Source: Symsagittifera roscoffensis (lineage: Eukaryota > Xenacoelomorpha > Acoela > Convolutidae). From it: a stretch of DNA of 64,000 bases. Of this stretch, positions 63,193-64,000 are shown piece after piece. The position numbers and the translations under genes were made by a program. The stretch is taken from contig NC_087071.1 of NCBI RefSeq assembly GCF_963678635.1, forward strand, positions 22,659,194 to 22,723,193, read 5' to 3'. Numbering within the stretch: the stretch's first letter is position 1; every line of letters starts with the position of its first letter. The notes beneath the pieces are model-generated. The model made no database searches. It saw only the letters and a program-made list of their open reading frames with translations, and had not been told where the DNA came from.

Positions 63193-64000
63193 GCAAGCGA
63201 AAGCAAAAGCCTCAAGAACTATCGGAGCTAGTCTCAGCAAAGATCGAAGAAGGAGACATGAAGGGCGCAATAAGGCTAGCAAGCTACGTTACCTGCTCTT
63301 GCGAAGTAAGCATCCGGTTTCTCCGGCGAATACCCGACCGTCACCACTTCAAGCATCTGATGCTGTCACCCATATTTCAACCACCCCCGTTGAAATCAGA
63401 AAAGCGATTGAATCTTTTCCTGTCGGGTCTGCAGCAGGTCCCGCTGGACTCCGACCGCAGATCTTGAAAGAGCTTACTTCTACAGATTTGGGCGACGCGG
63501 GTGCAGCTCTTCTACAATCCCTTAGCAACTTCTCTAACTTGTTTCTGTCGGGCGGGGTTCCAGAAGCCTTTCGCCCTTTCTTCTTCGGGGTGAACCTGTT
63601 TGCCTTTTCGAAACCAAAAGGTGGTATCAGACCCATCGCAGTAGGGAACACGCTCAACGGAATTTGCTGGAAAAACGGGTAGCGAAATATGGCGTAATGC
63701 AACTTGGATGTGGTATACCGAGAGGGTGTGAAGCGGCATCGCACGCAATGCGACACTATATTCAGGACACAAGCCGCCACCGAAATCGAGTTCTCCTAAA
63801 AGTAGACAAGTCGAATGCTTTCAATAGTCAACGCAGGGATGTCCTGCTTGAAGCATCTCAGAGGGAGCACCCTGAAGCGTATGCGTTCACACTTTCAGCG
63901 TATGGTAAGCCATCGTGGTTGTTTTATGGCAACTAAGTGGTCCCTTCCAGTGAAGGAGTTCAACAAGGCGATCCTGAAGGCCCGCCTCTTTTCAGTGACG
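63193..64000 (+). pseudogene. Broken non-LTR-type reverse transcriptase, runs off the window
   Basis: Reads SAKIEEGDMKGAIRLAS, then after a shift near 63300 RSKHPVSP, PAGLRPQILKEL, then KPKGGIRPIAVGNTL. After another shift near 63680 it reads LGCGIPRGCEAASHAMRHYI and LLKVDKSNAFNSQRRDVLLEA (with the first catalytic Asp), and after an in-frame TAA near 63935 GVQQGDPEGPPLF. These are motifs of a family of metazoan retrotransposon RTs. At least two frame changes and one stop make it inactive. The catalytic pair would lie beyond 64000. It inserted into or recombined with the tandem repeat at 63192. Confidence 0.75.

Overview
The window looks like a piece of an AT-rich invertebrate animal genome that consists mostly of mobile DNA. 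There are no bacterial-style operons, rRNAs, tRNAs or CRISPR arrays. The evidence for a metazoan is a spliced gene for a small secreted cysteine-rich peptide, several non-LTR retrotransposons, a hAT transposon, foldback elements and Ty3/gypsy elements. The species cannot be named from the sequence.

Layout. 1-8.9 kb: AT-rich DNA with a two-exon gene for a secreted peptide carrying a knottin-type (C-C-CC-C-C) cysteine frame (4512-5035, minus), a broken second copy of its main exon (1833-2000), a foldback element (about 3055-4135) and an arm-like copy of another foldback family (about 6725-7030). 8948-27855: a giant, apparently intact LTR retroelement of 18,908 bp on the minus strand. It has two 410-bp LTRs that read as identical, a 4-bp target duplication (CAGG), a tRNA-type primer site, a 2693-aa Gag-Pol in one frame, and at least six further ORFs: a basic 155-aa protein before Gag, two tiny membrane proteins, a 378-codon ORF with no methionine, an 872-aa envelope-like glycoprotein and a 597-aa protein of unknown function. 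Several of these ORFs overlap by 4-26 nt, giving a compact virus-like map. Its 3' untranslated part holds a run of hairpins and its 5' leader holds tandem hairpins and repeats. This is the most notable object here. It sits inside an older inverted-repeat element.

28-34 kb: AT-rich DNA with a second foldback element (31283-32003) and a cluster of GATTATAATC palindromes. 34-48 kb: a decayed Ty3/gypsy pol (minus) and a 3-kb segment in three tandem copies, with partial copies at each end. 48-52.5 kb: a broken Jockey/CR1-like LINE (minus) with ORF1, endonuclease and reverse transcriptase. 53.5-54.8 kb: an internally truncated hAT element with an exact 8-bp target duplication. 56-57.2 kb: the 3' end of another LINE (plus). 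57.9-61.7 kb: a young LINE (minus) with endonuclease, reverse transcriptase and C-terminal zinc fingers, flanked by an exact 122-bp direct repeat best read as an unusually long target-site duplication. 62-63.2 kb: a tandem repeat of about 550 bp. 63.2-64 kb: a broken reverse transcriptase gene running off the end.

How the parts work together: in the giant element, LTRs, primer site, Gag, protease, RT, RNase H and integrase supply a full retrotransposition set. The envelope-like protein and the small membrane and accessory proteins suggest an endogenous-retrovirus-like life style. The rest of the window is a graveyard of successive insertions.
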